A DNA stretch of 64,000 bases from positions 4,491,501 to 4,555,500 of the forward strand of contig JAKSXM010000288.1 in assembly GCA_022575985.1 (NCBI GenBank), written 5' to 3'. This stretch comes from Anagrus nilaparvatae (lineage: Eukaryota > Arthropoda > Insecta > Hymenoptera > Mymaridae). Each line of letters opens with the position of its first letter. Position 1 is the first letter of the stretch. The notes below the pieces were generated by a model that saw only the letters and a program-made list of their open reading frames with translations, was not told where the DNA came from and did not search any database. Position numbers and translations under genes: made by a program. Shown here in pieces: positions 1 to 10,992 of the stretch.

Positions 1-1327
1 CAAAACGTGCCACTTTGTTATAATTCTAAAACGTCTTCGTTTTATTAGCTCTAAATTTATATCTGGGGATTTTCGAGGCTGCTAATTCCAAATATGACCA
101 TAAAAAAATCATAAAATTTCATCTAGGGGTAGAAAATTGGGGTGAAAAGGGGTGAAAAATCAATTTTTATAGAAATTTTTTATTTTTTTTTTACAAAAAT
201 CATTAATTAATAAATCAAAAATCAAAATTCTTACTGGAAAATCTGTATCAGGGGTTTTCGAGGTCGCTGATTTCAAATATGACCATAAAAAAATCATATA
301 ACTTCATCTAGGGGTTGAAAATTAGGGTGAAAAGGGGTGAAAAATCAATTTTCAGAAAAGGCTTTATTTCTTTTTGAAAAACTGTATCAGGGGGTTTTTG
401 ACGTTGCTGATTCCAAATAAGACCATAAAAAAATCATAAAACTTCATCTAGGGGTGGAAAAATAGGGCGAAAAAGGGTGAAAAGTGGTGAAAATTCAATT
501 TTCAGAAAAGGCTTTATTTCTACTTGAAAAACTGTAGTAAGGGGTTTTTGTCGTTGATGATTCCAAATATGACCATCAGAAAAACATAAAACTTCATCTA
601 AGGGTGGAAAATTAGGGTGAAAGGGGGTGAAAAATCAATTTCCAGAAAAGACTTTATTTTTACTTGAAAAACTCTATCGGGGGGTTTTTGACTTTGCTAA
701 TTTCAGTAAAGCCTTTTCTAAAAATTGATTTTTCACCCCTTTTCACCCTAATTTTCCACCCCTAGAAGAAGTTTTATGATTTTTTCATTCTTATATTTGA
801 AACCAGCAACGTCAAAAACCCTCCGATATAGTTTTTCAAGTAGAAATAAAGCCTTTTATGAAAATTAATTTTTGACCCCTTTTCACCCTAATTTTCCAAC
901 CCTAGATGAAGTTTAATGATTTTTGTATGGTCTGTATGGTCATATTTGGAATCTGCAACGTCAAAAACCCCCTGTTACAGTTTTCCAACCAAAAATAAAG
1001 CCTTTTATGAAAATAGATTTTTCACCCCTGTTTACCCCATTTCACCCCAATTTTCCACTCCCAGATGAAGTTTTATAATTTTTTAATTGTTAAATTTGAA
1101 ACCAGCAACGTCAAAAACCCCCCGGTACAGTTTTTCAAGTAAAAATATAGTCTTTTACAAAAATTGATTTTTCACTTCTTTCCACCCTCATTTTCCACCC
1201 CTAGATGAAATTTTATGATTTTTTTGAGTTGATATTTGAGATCAGCAACCTCAAAAACCCCAAGATATAAATTTAGAGCTTAATATAATAAGAAGTTTCG
1301 GAATTGTATTAAAGTGGCTCGTTTTGG
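1..1327. repeat. Foldback element with long inverted arms made of ~130-bp sub-repeats
   Basis: The first ~85 bases (starting CAAAACGTGCCACTTT) reappear as reverse complement at about 1245-1327, ending CGTTTTGG. Between them lie roughly four forward copies (to about 700) and four reversed copies (from about 705) of a ~120-140 bp unit. Its recurring blocks are CACCCCTTTTCACCCTAAT, CCACCCCTAGATGAAGTTTT and GACGTTGCTGATTCCAAAT. The turn-around is near 703. This is the architecture of foldback elements: long terminal inverted repeats built of tandem sub-repeats and no coding region. The left edge coincides with the window edge, so the outer boundary and target duplication cannot be checked. Confidence 0.8.
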
Positions 1328-1389
1328 CCGCGCCGGCGGTAATCGGTTAACTTATACTACGAAATATAGTGTTAGTGTATACTAATGCC

Positions 1390-1635
1390 CATAATAGAAA
1401 CAGGCTAAAGGTACGATCTTCCGGAATACCAAAATAAGAACTTTGTGCGCACTACACATCACAGCCATGCTTCTTATATGCGTGTATTACGCACACATGT
1501 GTATGTATAAAATTTGTGTACAGTTTTGTAATTCCCGCACAACATGGCTGGCGTGTGTAGCCTGATGCTCATTGGCTTATTAAAAATTTATAAAAATGAT
1601 GCGTAAGATCTTACCTTTAGCCTGTTTCTATTATG
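1390..1635. mobile_element. 246-bp MITE with 8-bp target duplication (hAT-like)
   Basis: The ends are inverted copies: CATAATAGAAACAGGCTAAA at 1390 and its reverse complement ending at 1635, with similarity running about 30 bp inward. The element is flanked on both sides by CTAATGCC (1382-1389 and 1636-1643), a perfect 8-bp direct repeat. An 8-bp duplication is typical of hAT transposons. There is no room for a transposase, so this is a non-autonomous copy. The family assignment is inference from target-site length only. Confidence 0.85.
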
Positions 1636-1643
1636 CTAATGCC

Positions 1644-3433
1644 AACCAATAATTTTTTTTTTGTCATTTGACTTCGAAAATACTACGTCCAGCACTCAAA
1701 GACCGTGTATTAAGTAAATCCCTACATTTTTATTAGCAACTTATAATTTATTTTGTTTTAGCTACTTCTTATAATAAAAAAAGAACTTCTAGTTTTCAGT
1801 AATGAAATTTATTTTTGTAAAAATTCAACAATTTTATTATAGAAAAATTTTAAAATTTTATTTCACAATAATCTTTATAAAAAATTTTGAACAACTTTTG
1901 TTAAACTTTTCGGAAACATCTACAGGTAGTTTCATTTGCTTTTTAATCATCAATTGAACCTGCAACACAAAAAATTACAAAAAAAGGTTAAAAATGGTGG
2001 TTAGGAAAGGGTGATTCAAAAACTTAAAAAATAAAGAATTTTTAAATTTTATTAAAATTGTTAACATAAATAGTTTGTGAACAGTTTTAAGGAGAGGGAG
2101 AGGAGGGAGGGTTGGTTGAAAAGGGGATGTAGTTTAAAATAAGACAGAAGTTTAAAATAATTTTGATAGTACAAATTGTGCTTAAGCTTTTTTGAATTAC
2201 ACCCTTTTTTCTTTTTCTTTTCAATGGTTACATTACAAACTATATAAAACGTAAAGAAAAGATCCAAAAAAGGTTATATGAGCGAAAATTATAAAAAAAA
2301 AGTTTTTAATTTTAAGGGGGTGGAGTACACCTAATAGGGTAAGATTATATTTAAAAAAGATATTTTCTGAAACTGATACCTGATCATTCTTATAAGGAAC
2401 CCAAAGAAATAGAATTAGATTATTTTTTTAAAAAGGCATTCAGAAACTAATCTAATCTTTGAAATTGGGAACCCTTTTGGTTAGGGTAGATCTTTTTTTA
2501 AAAAAAGTTAACTTGAGATCAATATGTAACGTAACTATAAACTACCCATAACTCTAAGCTTTGGTTCTGTTTGTCATAAAAAAATTGTATCTTTTTGGGA
2601 TTTTCTAACAATTCTGACGATATTTTGGCAGGAAGGGGTTTTCCATTTTATTCAATATTTAATATCTTGACTGAAAATTCAGAAAAAATTATTCACGATA
2701 CTCTTTAATGCTCGGGGTCGGATACCCCATAGACCAGTAAATATTTGAAAAAAAATTTTTAATTAAAATTATTAAATAAGTAGTACATTTTTAACTAAGC
2801 GAACAAAAAAAATGGCTTAGATTGTACCTTAATTACTATCTGAGGCGAAGCCAATCCTTCCTCGGGCGGTAAAGAGCTTTTTGAAAAATTCTTTTTTTGT
2901 TCCCAAAAAAGGTATTCAACCCACTTGGAAGAAAAAATATTATTAATGTTGAAGAGAGACGAAGGTGTATTTTTTGAAATACGATGAAATTTAAAAATAT
3001 GAAAATAATTAAAAATATGCATATTTATTTATTCTGCGTATCTTAACTCACTATTCATTATTTATAATGACTTAGTAGTTATTATTGCCCGCTAGTAAAG
3101 AAAATAATATTTATTTCCTTCGTAGTTAAATGAAACATTAAGATTTGCTGTGTATAAATCATTTTGTACAAACTTTTGTGTTGTTAAAATTTAAATAAAG
3201 CTCGCCCACTGCCGCCATTGACATCTGGTTTAGGGCGCTCTAATAATATTTTACGCTGACGGGATAGGTGGGTGAGTTTTCTGAATGTTACGGTCCGTTA
3301 AAAGCATTAGAAAATTTTTCTAGATAAGCGTTTTTCTGAGTATTGGGGTATGCAAAATTGCAAAAAGAGAGTTACATATTTTTTTTTGAACGTCCCTTTT
3401 TTAGAACGAATTCAACACGTAATCTTTTTACCC
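1644..3433. other. AT-rich intergenic DNA, no gene seen
   Basis: Only low-complexity open frames occur here (for example a Lys/Asn/Leu-rich frame at 2061-2267). No protein family, RNA or bounded mobile element could be recognised. A slightly GC-richer patch at 3200-3290 (CTCGCCCACTGCCGCC and, inverted, CACCCACCTATCCCG) looks like an old repeat end but was not resolved. Confidence 0.5.
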
Positions 3434-3437
3434 TTAA

Positions 3438-4901
3438 GGAGTTATGAGGGTAAATAGAAATTTTTAGTCAATATCCACATTACCGACGCTATTTTTTTTT
3501 TTTATAATTTGCAGTTTAAATAAAATTAGTCGTTAAAATATTAAAAAATGTGTATATGGGTGTTTTTCACGGGAACTGTATATTTTTTTATTGTTTACGG
3601 CAGAACACTTATTACCTTTTTTTTCAAATTTTTTGTAGTTTTATGTTTTTCAAGGTCCAAATAACCTAAAATTTTCAATGGCACTGCTACAAATGTAAAA
3701 AAAAATTCTACGTGTTATTCTTATGGGATTTTTTATTTATCCGGACGTTTTTAACGCGGACGTTTTTAACATTTTGAGGCTAATATTTAAATAGCTCTTG
3801 ATTGAAGCCACAAAATTTTCTCATACCTTGGGTACCTTATTTTTTCATCAAAACACGTTACTGAACAAGATGCATTAAGTAAAATATTGCATAAACTTTG
3901 AGAAAACGACCCGGACGTTTTTAACATTTTTATTTTGTATGAGCGTTTTAAAAATTTAAAATTGAAATATTTCGTTGATAAACCTTTTGTTATTAAAATT
4001 TTAAGTTCTCCACAGTTCATATATAAGTAGTTAAGTAAAAAAAAAATGCAGGCAGACCCACAAAGCGTGTAAATATATACTGCGCATTAGTAAAATGGTG
4101 GGAAGCTTAAAAATAGCTAAAACCGGGGACAGACTTGAATACGACGATACGCTAAGAGGACTGCAAAAAAATTTGTTTTGTTGAAAAAAATGAATTTTTA
4201 GGACCTAAATACCTCATATGAACCCAGCAGAAAAATTTAAATTCAAATTTTAAGCCGTATGTTAATACTCAAAGTTTACAGTTTAGCAAAAGGACAGCGG
4301 GCGTTTTTAACATTTTGATCACATAGGCTCAATAAAACTTTTTCGTTAACTCACCAATATATGCGCAGTTGATTTGGACTTTGAAAAAAAATTATTTATT
4401 AACTTTTGAAAAGAAAAAAAAGTGGAAAAGAGCTTTCGTTTCGGATATAAGTGGGGAGGACACTATGTATTCTGTTCCTGTGAAAAGCACCCATATATGT
4501 AATATTATTGCAAAAAAAAGTTATTTTAATTTTATAAATTATGAAAAAACATAATTATTTTAGGTTATGTTACTTGCTGAAACTTGGTTTTTACCGAATA
4601 ATTAATGATTGAATGTGGTAACCTAGATAAAATAAATTGGAAATATAATCTTTGACAATTTATTTATGATATTTAATTAGTTTCATCTCCCTGTGTCATC
4701 ACTATCATACTTTTGTAAGCTCCAAATATGAATTTCCATAAGAGCAATGTTAAACTGCCTATTTTTAGTTTGCAATAAAATGAAAATTAATGTGGTAACA
4801 AAGGTAAAACCAAGTTCTATTCAACTTTAAAAATGTTTAATTTTAATAATTTTCTAGTTTCATTCAGTTCTGTCATCATTTTTATTTACCCTCATAACTC
4901 C
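3438..4901. mobile_element. TTAA-flanked element with ~23-bp terminal inverted repeats
   Basis: GGAGTTATGAGGGTAAATA at 3438 is matched by its exact reverse complement ending at 4901, and both ends abut TTAA (3434-3437 and 4902-4905). TTAA duplication is the hallmark of piggyBac-type insertion, although the terminal bases here (GGAG) are not the usual piggyBac CCC start. The 1.46-kb interior is AT-rich, repeats the motif GACGTTTTTAACATTTTGA several times (about 3743, 3913, 4289), and contains no transposase-like frame. It is most simply a non-autonomous element; family membership is tentative. Confidence 0.6.
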
Positions 4902-4905
4902 TTAA

Positions 4906-5439
4906 GAAAATTATGTAGTTTCTTCTTTATCAACTGCGAGAAGAACCTTTAAAATAGAGCAAATTATAAACATTTAATATTTTTCAATAAAATACAAAAA
5001 TTTAAATATTTCTTTATATTTTAGATTGTTAGATATGGACTAAAGTGGTAGTTTTTGACAACACTTTTATAATCCACAAATAGCTCTTTTCACGTATAAA
5101 AATAATTTTAACATTTTCAGGGTCAAGTAAGGTATGGAAAAGCAAAATAATTTCATGAAACAAACTTGAACAATGCGATAATTATTGTCCTTTAGGAAAA
5201 TTTAGAACTAGTGTATTAGCTTCAGTATTTTATAGATTTGGTGCTATTATAGGAGGCTTAGTAAATAGTTTTTAATGGATCTAAAAATTTTGGATAAATG
5301 AAAAACTTTAAGCAAAAGCAGTATATAATAATTAAAGTAACCCAAATAAATTTAAGAATTTAAAAAAAAATGCTGCCAAAACATTACTCAAGTTAGAACT
5401 CTCAAAAAAAAAATTATATTGTAAATGAGTAATAATTGT
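4906..5439. other. AT-rich intergenic DNA, nothing recognised
   Basis: No open frame of interest, RNA gene or bounded repeat was seen in this stretch. Confidence 0.5.
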
Positions 5440-5820
5440 GTAACTACACAACCAACGAGCATGGAACATATTCGCTTATAACACTGATAATAAAGTATCT
5501 ATTGTGTTCATGATATCAATATTTATATCCAAATATTTATATTTAAATTTTTATCATAGAAATCATGCTGCTTGCACTTCAAAGTTAACTTCAAAGTCAA
5601 CAAAATTAATTAATTTTTCAAATTATTATTGTTTTTTAAATAATATGAATTTATTTTTTATTCATTTTTACCATAAATTCTTTAAATTCTGCACCAAAGG
5701 TCCCTAAATCGAAAATATTCTAAGTCCATTTCACCCCCACCTAAAATCGTCAATATTTCCGCCCCCCCCCTCCCTACCGAGCCAAACTTTTTCAAATACC
5801 CCATCCAATGAACTACAACC
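5440..5820 (+). repeat. Dispersed repeat family Z, copy with a single minisatellite unit
   Basis: This starts TAACTACACAACCAACGAGC and ends CAAATACCCCATCCAATGA, the same borders as the copies at 15904-16325 and 57858-58515. The core unit TTCTGCACCAAAGGTCCCTA is present once here, partially about three times in the 16-kb copy and ten times in the 58-kb copy. It is followed by the conserved tail AAATCGAAAATATTCTAAGT and a C-rich run. Frames in it are non-coding. Confidence 0.7.
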
Positions 5821-5927
5821 AGTGCAAAAAAATTCATAATTTTTGCATTCAACAATTGTTAGTTTTTACATACACAATTTTTTGATTTTCAGAGCTTAAA
5901 TCAAATTTTGAAATTTATGTCGCAATA

Positions 5928-6220
5928 GGGGGCTTGCATGGGTCGAAATTTTAATGACTTTTTGCATAATTTGAATCTAGTTAAAAAAATATTGAATTCG
6001 TATTTTTTTGTTTTTCAAAAAAATGAAAATTAAAAAAGTGATGACATCACGCCTACCGTATACCAATACATTGTAAATTCAGACCTCTGAGGAACCTCTA
6101 ATACAGAAACCTGTATAACACCGGTAATTTTCAAAAATAAAAACATATACTTGTCTAATATTTTTTATGTAATTTCAATATGCACAAAAATTATCAAAAT
6201 TTTGACCAATGCAAGCCCCA
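5928..6220. mobile_element. 293-bp MITE with TA target duplication (Tc1/mariner-like)
   Basis: The left end GGGGGCTTGCATGGGTCGAA and the right end (reverse complement TGGGGCTTGCATTGGTCAAA) are imperfect inverted repeats extending about 50 bp. Both are flanked by TA (5926-5927 and 6221-6222). A TA duplication and ~0.3-kb size without coding capacity fit a Tc1/mariner-type MITE. Confidence 0.75.
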
Positions 6221-6330
6221 TATTTTGTAAAAGTAAGCTTTATGCCCAGTGAAAACATAATTTTTTTAAAATTAATATAAATAAAAATATTTAAATGCTT
6301 ACCCATATTAATAATTAGTTATTTTATTGC

Positions 6331-6444
6331 TTAATATTTGTCTCGATTTAAGATAAAGCCAATTAATATCATTATTCCAATCAATGTTAATACTAATGTA
6401 AGTCCAAGTACAACTCCACATTGGCAAAAACGCTCTGGTAACAT
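6331..6444 (-). CDS. Small single-pass membrane protein (37 aa), paralogue of the next gene
   Basis: A 37-residue frame reads MLPERFCQCGVVLGL, then a hydrophobic helix (about residues 9-32) and ends NRDKY. It would be dismissed as noise except that it aligns with the 66-residue frame 0.6 kb upstream on the same strand: Met, Pro, QCGV, Gly, Leu and IGIM match in register, and the DNA is clearly similar over the first ~90 bases. A TATA-like sequence lies near 6494-6501, about 53 bp before the ATG. I do not recognise the family. It resembles a tail-less micropeptide or a truncated duplicate. The function is unknown; the protein is probably inserted in a membrane by its only helix. Confidence 0.45.
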   Translation of the reverse strand: MLPERFCQCGVVLGLTLVLTLIGIMILIGFILNRDKY

Positions 6445-7015
6445 TCTTATTTAATTTTCTTTTATTAATTTTATTTTATATATTAATCAATGTTTTTTAT
6501 ATTTTTTTGTAAAAAATTCTAAAAATAGTTGAATTAAATTTTTTTATATGATTTTTTTATATCTTAGTTAACCTATAAATTTTTAAATTACAAATTTGAA
6601 TTATTCTTGAAAAACACAAAAATAAAATCTTTATAAAATTTTAATATAATGACTGTATCAACTCCAAATAACTGCAATAATTATATTTAGAAAAAATATA
6701 ATAAACAGAAGTTAATTAACATCAACTAAAAAAAAATTTATGTAATTTAATTAAATGCAAATTATAATTAAGAAAAATATTTTTACTTACATCCTTGTTT
6801 ACCAAAATTATGCAATGTATTTACCAATAATTGTTAATGAACTTGTGTTTTTCATTTATTGGTGCTAATTATTAAAATAAAATATAAATAAATATCAAAT
6901 AAATTTTTTTCATTTCTTATTAATGTAAAGTAACCTAACCAATTTTTTTTCGAATTTCATTGGTAAATTTATTTTAACATTTTTAAAAAATATTTCTGCA
7001 AATTTTGATTAACTT

Positions 7016-7216
7016 TTACTCCAATTCTTCAACAAATGAAATATTTAAATTTTTATTAATTTCCAACATTTTTGGTTCATTATTCAAGTAATTAATAGAA
7101 GATTTAACTAATTCTACAACATAAACTGCTAATAACATTATTCCAATGAATGTGAAACTTAAACCCATTCCTTGAAGAACTCCACATTGGTATAAAACTT
7201 GAGGTACTATTTTCAT
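7016..7216 (-). CDS. Small single-pass membrane protein (66 aa), family unknown
   Basis: The frame begins MKIVPQVLYQCGVLQGMG, continues with a hydrophobic segment (about residues 14-37, containing FIGIMLLAVYVV) and ends with a polar 29-residue tail rich in Asn, Lys and Glu (ends VEELE). The ATG at 7216 sits in the context AAAATGAAA, and a TATA box (TATAAAG on the minus strand, 7269-7275) is about 53 bp upstream, the spacing also seen in the protease genes. The Cys-Gly-Val motif before the helix and the IGIM core are shared with the 37-aa frame at 6331-6444, so the two form a tandem paralogous pair; one mutation pattern preserved across both argues for coding. A first exon of a longer spliced gene is an alternative. 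Confidence 0.5.
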   Translation of the reverse strand: MKIVPQVLYQCGVLQGMGLSFTFIGIMLLAVYVVELVKSSINYLNNEPKMLEINKNLNISFVEELE

Positions 7217-7268
7217 TTTAATGTTATTTTAGATAATAATTTTTAGCAATACTGTTTATTTATTTATG

Positions 7269-7275
7269 CTTTATA
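7269..7275 (-). promoter_or_regulatory. TATA box of the 66-aa membrane-protein gene
   Basis: TATAAAG on the minus strand, 53-59 bp before the ATG at 7216. Transcription would start roughly 25-30 bp before the ATG. This is inference from position and motif only. Confidence 0.4.
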
Positions 7276-7289
7276 AAACTATCTGAAGT

Positions 7290-8753
7290 GAGCTTATTCA
7301 ATTAACCAACAGAGATCAATAATTTCTTGTTAAAAAATATTTGTCCGTCTTTCTTGACTTATAATAATTACCTGAGGGGATGTATTTATCTAAGTTCAAC
7401 TTTGCAATTTACGTAAAATAGTTTAACAAATAATGTATAGGTACTTTATCTTTAGTTTTTGTTTAAAAAAATATTTCCTACAAGAATATGAATATGTATT
7501 TATAAAATTTTATTTTAAAATTATATGGGTAAATATAAATCTAACAAGATTCAAAATGATGCATGTGCCTTGAAATCGGTTCCATAGTATTTTTTATACT
7601 AAAAATTAGCTTGCATGGTAATTATTAGCCCCTAATATTAAATTCCCAATGTTTGGCAGCCGTTTTTACTTTTTGGTAATTTAAAAAAAAAAAGCAATTT
7701 TTCGCATTTTTTTCTCTTATATGCGTTTGCTATCATGAAAAATAATTAACTCCTTGATTAACTCTTAGGTTCCGATAGAAAATTTCCCATAAAATATTAT
7801 TTCAGGGTTTAAATATTGAATAATATATAATATATCGTAAAATACGATTTTATTTTCAAATTGACATTTTTTGAAAGTATCTTGATAAAAAGTATTCTAG
7901 TTGGCCTTAAACTTTTTCTTCATATACATATTTATTTAATAAAAAAAAAAAAATTATCAATGACTTTTTTTAATTTTAAAGCTCCGTGCTGATCAAAAAA
8001 TATAAACACGTAATAAATCACATTTTAAAAATTTCAAATTTACCGCCATGTCAACTGGGAAAGTGAAAATCTGACCGAAAATTCGGATTCTTCGGAAAAT
8101 TTTACATAATTATATGCGTTTAACTTTTTTATGATTTTAAAAGAGTTTAATGTTAAAGCAGCGAAATAAAAATAATGAAAAAATTCTATTGAATTTGATG
8201 TTTCAATCTGTCAGTTCAAAATTCCATTGTTTTAACATAAAGTGTTCTAAGAATATAAAAAGTGACACCCTTAATACCCATAATAATTTTTTGCACAATG
8301 CAATTTAATAGTCAAAGCTTTAATTTCAAATCCCCATGCGCAATAAAATTATAAGTAACTATTTCCATCGTTTTTGTCTGAAATTACTAATTTGTTCACG
8401 TATTTTTAATATAAAAAACAATTTTTTGTTTTTTGTTGAAAATTCATCTTCAAATCACGAACTTACAAAATAATGGTCTTTAAAAAAATCATGTTCTACT
8501 GTTTTAAATTTTCCGCTGAATCATGAAATCAAATTAAAATTTGACCACATATTTTTATTCTACGGAAAGTGTTGATAAATCCTTTATAAGCCTTTTTTAG
8601 TAGGTAATACACAATAAATTAACGATTTTTTAATCATTAAAAGTTTTGATTTATAAATATCAGCTTACGAATACAACTAAAATTTTGGTTTTAAATATTA
8701 TTTATATTTATAAAAAATTTTATTTGAAAATATATATCAATAACTTAAAGTTT
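7290..8753. repeat. Degenerate palindrome-family DNA, no gene
   Basis: The stretch is AT-rich. Around 8035-8110 it carries a diverged copy of the arm sequence of the 12.8-15.1 kb palindrome (compare CGGAAAATTTTACATAA with 13419-13435). No coding frame was recognised. Confidence 0.5.
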
Positions 8754-9005
8754 GCACGTCATGCCTCTTCAAAACCACAAAAACCAATTATATAAATCGA
8801 TGAAAATGATGGTAAACTGCTAAAGTCTATTTTGAACAAAAAGTCTAAGGTAAATAAAATACTTTAAGAATCTTCTAGGAAATAATTGAGCAAAACGGTT
8901 CTTCGAATTAACGTAACTTATTACTTCCGACAAAGTTTTATTTTATTACGTATCCTTATAAAACTTTTTATAATAATCAATTACGTGTCATTAAGTTTCA
9001 TGTTT
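8754..9005 (+). repeat. Direct repeat, copy 1 (partner at 16351-16607)
   Basis: About 250 bp, beginning ACGTCATGCCTCTTCAAAAC and ending near GTGTCATTAAGTTTCATGTT, recurs in the same orientation at 16351-16607 with only scattered substitutions. It has no coding frame. Flanks differ between copies, so this is an interspersed element or a duplicated fragment. Confidence 0.75.
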
Positions 9006-9574
9006 TAATATTTAATTTACGGCATTTGAAAGGTAGAAGTTATACGAAAAAAATGAGACCAAACGGTAGTATTTTGGTAGAATTACAACATGATAGCGTT
9101 ATTTGGAAAATTTCCTAAAAACCCTATCTTATAATATTGTTATAAAATTGAGCCCTGCGTTTCTCGGCCAAGAAGGCGCGTTTGAATAAACGGAAGGAGT
9201 TTTATGTATTTTTCAACATATTTAAGTCATCCATTGTAATTTACGATCCTGATGTTTAGAATATATACGATTTTCGCTATAAAATCCAAAAACTTTTGGT
9301 AAAAAAAGGGGTGTTTAAGGTATTTTTGGACTCTAAGGACCTCATTTTCGAGTTTAGCGATACCAAAAACATATTAGGAAGTATAGAAAACGTATTTTGA
9401 AAAAATTTTTGTCGTTCCCACTAATTGTTGGTATTAGCCAACCTCTTGAGAGCTACCCTGGGTTTGTGCGACCCCTAAATCGTTCTCAAATGAGCTGAAA
9501 ATTGGTATAGGATCATTTTGTCACCTAAACTTCAACATACTTCAGGAAGAACATTTTTTGATCATTTTTCTTTG
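9006..9574. repeat. Dispersed repeat family X (degenerate)
   Basis: The stretch contains AAAATGAGACCAAACGGTAG, a block ACCCTATCTTATAATATTG and a tail with AAGGCGCGTTTG and TTTAAGTCATCCAT. The same order of blocks occurs at 17191-17450, 43430-43610, 26010-26240 and, reversed, at 25010-25270 and 62560-62720. No gene seen. Confidence 0.55.
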
Positions 9575-10414
9575 TGAACAACCCTAGTATACATATTCAC
9601 AGTTTTGACATTTTATCTTGACAATATGACAATATGACTTTTTTCAAAATTGTTTAATTTATCTTTACCTTATCTGATTAAATGATTGAACCTATTAGTA
9701 GTTTTATTAATAATGGAAATATTAAGATTTTTAAGACTATTTTTTATATCATGATAAAGTTACTTATCATAAGGTAAAATTAACTTGTTTTTCAGCATTT
9801 GGTTGTTATTTTTATTTTGGGTTTCAGGATTATTGTCTCTTTTATTGCGCAAAAACATTAATCTCTTTTTAATATATTTGTTAATAAATTTTAACGGATA
9901 ATAATTAGATAATAATAATTTTTTTATTTTTTAAGATATTTGAACGATGAAATTTCTTGTCAGCTAAAAGAATGCAATTATCTGTTAAATTGTAAACTAT
10001 TGCGATTTTTTATTTAATAGGACCGTGAGATAGAAAATTAAGGTATCTATCTGAGCAAGTGGTTTTTCTGAGCCAATTAGTAAAATCATAAGAATTACTG
10101 TTTCTATATACTGTGACGTCTAAAAAATTTATACTATTATTTTGTTTATCTTGTCGTTCTATAGTGAATTTTATGTTAGGATTATAGTTATTGAAAGTGT
10201 CAGTAATTTTTTTAATATCTTTTTTATTACAAATTAAAAAAATGTCATCAATATAACGTTTATAAAAACTAACAGGTGATTTACATTCCTTTGAGGGAGA
10301 TGAAGAAAAATTATTATCATGGTTTAAGACAAAGCTACTTTTTAATTTACTTAAAGAAACTTTTTCTAAATGATCTAAAACTAGATCACTGAAAAAGGGG
10401 GAAGAGCTTTCTGT
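9575..10414 (-). pseudogene. Penelope-like element (PLE) reverse transcriptase remnant
   Basis: Read on the minus strand, the region carries the C-terminal half of a Penelope-type reverse transcriptase. It starts with SPFFSDLVLDHLE, then the catalytic box YKRYIDDIF (YxDD), the PLE-typical INFLDVTVYR and FTNWLRKTT, then YPLKFINKYIKKRL, and the linker before the GIY-YIG nuclease (KCQNCEYVY at about 9585-9610). The frame is broken by several stops (after HGPIK, at about 9783 and 9691, and within the YVYIG motif) and at least one frameshift around 9905-9915. A stop at 10415-10417 closes the frame upstream and the nuclease is missing, so this is a dead, truncated copy. In life PLEs reverse-transcribe their RNA at exposed chromosome ends or nicks. 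Confidence 0.85.
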
Positions 10415-10908
10415 CTATAAAACTTATTGTTGAACTGTATGAAAGTTGAAATTGTTTAAATTAAACTTTTACTTTGAGACAATAAAAGCAAACAAATTTT
10501 TCAATTACACCTGTATTTTTTTTGGATATACTTTCCTTATACACTTATAAATATTTTTAAAAATTAAATAAGAAGTTTATGCCAGGGTACTCTACTATAG
10601 CGCCTAAGCAACGGTAACGTTTTAGCGTAATTTATAGTTTCCGTTCATAATATATTATTGAATTTATTATTCATGTTCTGTACTTACTTTCACCAATATT
10701 AAAATTACCAAAATTAAAATCACAAAATATTTCAATGATTAAATTTTATCAAATGAATGTATTTCAAAATAATATCCTATTTTAATAAACATAATATAAA
10801 TTTTTATTTAAATGCAGTTTTTTAATATTAAATATTTATTTATGCAATGCAAGATAATTTTATTATATAATTTGATATAAAGAATAAATATTAATTAATT
10901 TGTCGTCT
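10415..10908. other. AT-rich DNA without recognised features
   Basis: Nothing supported was found between the retroelement remnant and the tRNA gene. Confidence 0.5.
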
Positions 10909-10981
10909 GGGGGTGTAGCTCATATGGTAGAGCGCGTGCTTAGCATGCACGAGGTACTGGGATCGATGCCCAGCACCTCCA
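10909..10981 (+). tRNA. tRNA-Ala (anticodon AGC)
   Basis: A 73-nt cloverleaf can be folded completely. The acceptor stem GGGGGTG pairs with CACCTCC and includes the G3:U70 pair, the identity element read by alanyl-tRNA synthetase. The D-arm stem is GCTC/GAGC. The anticodon arm is CGTGC-TTAGCAT-GCACG with anticodon AGC, and the T-arm is CTGGG-ATCGATG-CCCAG. The discriminator base is A. There is no intron. The internal A box (TAGCTCATATGG) and B box (GGATCGATGCC, one change from the consensus GGTTCGA start) are present and a T10 tract follows at once. It decodes GCU/GCC/GCA after A34 modification. Confidence 0.96.
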
Positions 10982-10982
10982 A

Positions 10983-10992
10983 TTTTTTTTTT
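10983..10992 (+). terminator. RNA polymerase III terminator (T10)
   Basis: Ten uninterrupted T residues begin two bases after the last paired base of the tRNA. This is the normal Pol III stop signal. Confidence 0.9.
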
